A stretch of 7,309 bases of DNA from JAENVT01 sp031412355 (lineage in GTDB: Bacteria; Actinomycetota; Acidimicrobiia; Acidimicrobiales; Ilumatobacteraceae), in NCBI GenBank assembly GCA_031412355.1, contig JANOCR010000232.1, positions 1 to 7,309 on the forward strand. The letters run 5' to 3'. Below the pieces are notes generated by a model. It was not told the origin of the DNA. It saw nothing but the letters and a program-made list of their open reading frames with translations, and ran no database searches. Below, piece by piece: positions 5,520-7,309 of the stretch; the first letter of the stretch is position 1; each line of letters starts with the position of its first letter. The position numbers and the translations under genes were made by a program.

Positions 5520-5526
5520 CCTCCTT
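5520..5526 (-). promoter_or_regulatory. Strong Shine-Dalgarno (AAGGAGG) of the WXG100 gene
   Basis: AAGGAGG on the minus strand ends 9 nt before the ATG at 5510 and fixes this start over the in-frame ATG two codons later. It is the only near-perfect ribosome-binding site found in front of a gene in the window, which implies an mRNA with a real 5' leader or readthrough from the Nudix gene. I could not assign a convincing promoter in the 75-bp gap (5511-5585), which otherwise shows nothing clear. Confidence 0.85.
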
Positions 5527-5585
5527 GGTAGCAGGATTGCTCACCGGCAAAGAGGCACGCCGAGTCGCCCGAAGCGGAAAGATGT

Positions 5586-6080
5586 TCAGCGCGGCGAGAT
5601 CAGCGGCAACAGCAAACTGAGGCTGTCGGGCAGGAAGCGGTGCGTAGCGAGCATCGTCTCCAGCTCGTCGAAAGTCACCCAGCGAACCTCGGCTACCTCG
5701 CCGTCAGGGAAGGTGAAGGGTCCGTCATGCACGATCCGGTATCCGCGGCAGAGCGCTGCCAGTTGGTCGTCGAGGTATCGACCCTCCCCGACGAACTCGA
5801 TGTCGACATCGACCACGCCGAGCTCCTCGGCGAGCTCGCGACGCGCCGCTGATTCGTAGGTCTCGCCAGCGGCGACGACACCACCTGCGGCGATGTCCCA
5901 CCGACCGGGCCAGATGTCTTTGGCATCGCTGCGTCGATGGATCAACAGGTGACCGGTCGTGGACATCACGGCGATGCCCACCGAGCGATGCTGCAGCCGG
6001 CGGGAGCGCATCTCGGAGCGCGTAACGGTGGCGACCACGTTGTCGTCGTCGTCGACGATGTCGACCAGTTCGTCGCTCAT
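5586..6080 (-). CDS. Nudix hydrolase (YfcD/Idi-like subgroup)
   Basis: The predicted cytoplasmic enzyme of 164 residues hydrolyses a nucleoside-diphosphate-linked substrate with Mg2+. The complete Nudix box GX5EX7REUXEEXGU is present from G67 to V89, with E73, R81, E82, E85 and E86 in place. The N-terminus (ELVDIVDDDDNVVATVTRSEMR) and the following RRLQHRSVGIAVM and HRRSDAKDIWPGRWD match Nudix proteins related to E. coli YfcD and to isopentenyl-diphosphate isomerase. The isomerase itself is unlikely because the full Nudix box is kept. The true substrate cannot be told. The ATG at 6080 lies 23 bp from the divergent M20 gene, with a weak TAGACC box 7 nt upstream and no ribosome-binding site. 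The next gene on the strand is the WXG100 gene, which has its own strong ribosome-binding site. Confidence 0.9.
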   Translation of the reverse strand: MSDELVDIVDDDDNVVATVTRSEMRSRRLQHRSVGIAVMSTTGHLLIHRRSDAKDIWPGRWDIAAGGVVAAGETYESAARRELAEELGVVDVDIEFVGEGRYLDDQLAALCRGYRIVHDGPFTFPDGEVAEVRWVTFDELETMLATHRFLPDSLSLLLPLISPR

Positions 6081-6103
6081 CGGCGCAGGTCTACCATTCG
6101 CTG
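6069..6103. promoter_or_regulatory. Predicted bidirectional leaderless promoter, Nudix / M20
   Basis: Plus strand: TACCAT (6092-6097) ends 6 nt before the M20 ATG. A poor -35 candidate TTCGTC (6069-6074) lies 17 bp upstream, inside the Nudix gene. Minus strand: TAGACC (6093 down to 6088) ends 7 nt before the Nudix ATG at 6080 and lacks the final T. Both boxes share the TA at 6092-6093. No Shine-Dalgarno is visible for either gene. Confidence 0.5.
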
Positions 6104-7309
6104 ATGGAACTCGACTCGCTGCGCGACGGAGCCCATGACCTGCTCGGCGACATGGTCGACCTGCGACGCGCGCTGCACCAATGGCCGGAGATCGGCAACG
6201 ACCTGCCGATCACCCGCGACAAGGTGCTCGAGGCGCTGGACGGCTTGCCGCTCGAGGTGACATTGCACGAGACCACCAGCGGGATCGCCGCGCTGCTCGA
6301 CGGTGGTAAGCCTGGCCCGACCGTGCTGCTCCGCGGCGACATGGACGCGCTGCCGCTGACCGAGGACACCGGGCTCGATTTCGTCTCGAGGAGCGAGGGC
6401 GCCATGCACGCGTGCGGCCACGACACACACACCTCGATGTTGGTGGGCGCGGCCAAGTTGTTGAGCGCGCAACGCGCCGACATTGCCGGGCGAGTGCTGT
6501 TCATGTTCCAACCCGGTGAGGAGGGCAACCACGGCGCCAGATTCATGCTCGACGAAGGCTTGCTCGACCTGCCCGCACGCGCCGACGGTACCGACTCGCC
6601 GGTCACGGGTGCGTATGCGTTGCACATCACGTCGTCGCTGCCGACCGGCTGGCTGAGTTGCCGGGGCGGTCCGATCATGGCTGCTGCCGACACGCTGTTC
6701 ATCACGGTCAAGGGACGCGGCGGCCACGCCAGCGAGCCGTACCGCGCACTCGATCCCATCCCGATCGCATGCGAGATCGTGCAGGCCCTGCAGATCATGA
6801 TCACCCGCCGGATCGACGTGTTCGATCCTGCCGTTGTAACTGTCGGCAGAATCTCGGCCGGCACGGTGAACAACATCATCCCCGAGGTGGCTGAGATCGA
6901 GGGCACGATCCGCTCGGTCAGCGAGCGAACGCGACGGCTGGTACACGACGGCATTCGCCGAGTTGCCGAAGGAGTTGCTGCGGCGCACGATGCCGAGGCC
7001 GTGGTCGAACTCGTCGACGGCTATCCGGTCACCGTCAATGACAAGACTCAGGCGCAAGTCGTGCTCGACCTCGCGCGAGATCTGGTCGGCGCCGACAAGA
7101 CAGTTCGCCTCAGCACACCGATCATGGGCGCCGAGGACTTCAGCTATGTGCTGCAGCAGATCCCAGGTGCGATGGTGTTCCTTGGCGGCACCCACGTCGA
7201 TAGAAATCTGCGTACCGCCGCGCCGAACCACTCGAATCGTGTTGTGTTCGACGAGGAAGCCATGGTCACCGGCACGGCGATGTATGCGGCGCTGGCGATG
7301 AACCATCTC
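6104..7309 (+). CDS. M20 family amidohydrolase (M20D, hippurate/IAA-amino acid hydrolase-like), 3' end outside window
   Basis: The reading is open for 402 codons to the window edge with no stop, so the gene is nearly complete compared with the usual 390-420 residues. It belongs to the M20D metallo-amidohydrolases, which cleave N-acyl amino acids and related amides with two metal ions. Visible features are LRRALHQWPE (20-29), RGDMDALPL (77-85), MHACGHDTHTS (101-111; ligands Cys104 and His106), QPGEEGNHGA (136-145; Glu139/Glu140), ALHITS (172-177; His174), a lid-domain start at about 196 with KGRGGHASEP (203-212), and APNHSNRVVFDE (373-384; likely last ligand His376). The order matches hippurate hydrolase, IAA-amino acid hydrolase and N-acetyldiaminopimelate deacetylase relatives; which substrate it uses is not clear. 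The ATG at 6104 is preceded by TACCAT at 6 nt and no ribosome-binding site. It is cytoplasmic, with no signal peptide. Confidence 0.93.
   Translation, partial: MELDSLRDGAHDLLGDMVDLRRALHQWPEIGNDLPITRDKVLEALDGLPLEVTLHETTSGIAALLDGGKPGPTVLLRGDMDALPLTEDTGLDFVSRSEGAMHACGHDTHTSMLVGAAKLLSAQRADIAGRVLFMFQPGEEGNHGARFMLDEGLLDLPARADGTDSPVTGAYALHITSSLPTGWLSCRGGPIMAAADTLFITVKGRGGHASEPYRALDPIPIACEIVQALQIMITRRIDVFDPAVVTVGRISAGTVNNIIPEVAEIEGTIRSVSERTRRLVHDGIRRVAEGVAAAHDAEAVVELVDGYPVTVNDKTQAQVVLDLARDLVGADKTVRLSTPIMGAEDFSYVLQQIPGAMVFLGGTHVDRNLRTAAPNHSNRVVFDEEAMVTGTAMYAALAMNHL

Noticed and set aside
4543..5550. Minus-strand open frame spanning the WXG100, DUF77 and regulator genes
   Set aside because: It is rich in Arg, Ser and Pro and crosses three independently supported genes and a hairpin. 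It is a frame shadow.
6077..7306. Minus-strand open frame of 409 codons opposite the M20 gene
   Set aside because: It has the same biased Arg/Gln/His composition and no signature, whereas the plus strand holds all the metal-ligand motifs of an M20 amidohydrolase in order.

Overview
The window is GC-rich, gene-dense bacterial chromosome. It fits an actinobacterium: coaA is the type I form closest in length and motifs to the mycobacterial enzyme, there is a WXG100 protein, and most starts look leaderless. A member of the Acidimicrobiia is possible, but I cannot show this from sequence alone. No mobile element, CRISPR array, tRNA or rRNA is visible.

Layout, left to right. The 3' end of map (methionine aminopeptidase, +) is followed by a 130-bp gap holding a 37-bp dyad. 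Then comes a DinF-like MATE exporter (+). Its 3' end overlaps by 71 bp the 3' end of an N6-adenine DNA methyltransferase (-). The methyltransferase is divergent from coaA (pantothenate kinase, +) across only 24 bp. coaA converges, with a 3-bp gap, on a minus-strand operon read as DUF77 thiamine-binding-type protein, then a short YheO-like HTH regulator, then a HAD phosphatase. These three genes are joined by an ATGA stop/start overlap and a second short junction. Upstream of them, on the same strand, are a WXG100 protein and a Nudix hydrolase. The Nudix gene is divergent across 23 bp from an M20 amidohydrolase (+) that runs off the right edge.

The most striking signal is in the promoters. Five transcription-unit starts have a TAnnnT -10 box 6-8 nt before the start codon and no good Shine-Dalgarno, as expected for leaderless mRNAs; a sixth (Nudix) has a weaker match. 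At both divergent junctions the two opposed -10 boxes share a single TA dinucleotide, so one 23-24 bp gap seems to serve as a two-way leaderless promoter. The WXG100 gene is the exception, with a strong AAGGAGG ribosome-binding site.

Functionally this is mostly housekeeping: N-terminal processing, CoA synthesis, housecleaning hydrolases and export. The less familiar part is the DUF77-HTH-HAD operon. A link to thiamine or pyrimidine metabolism is plausible but unproven.
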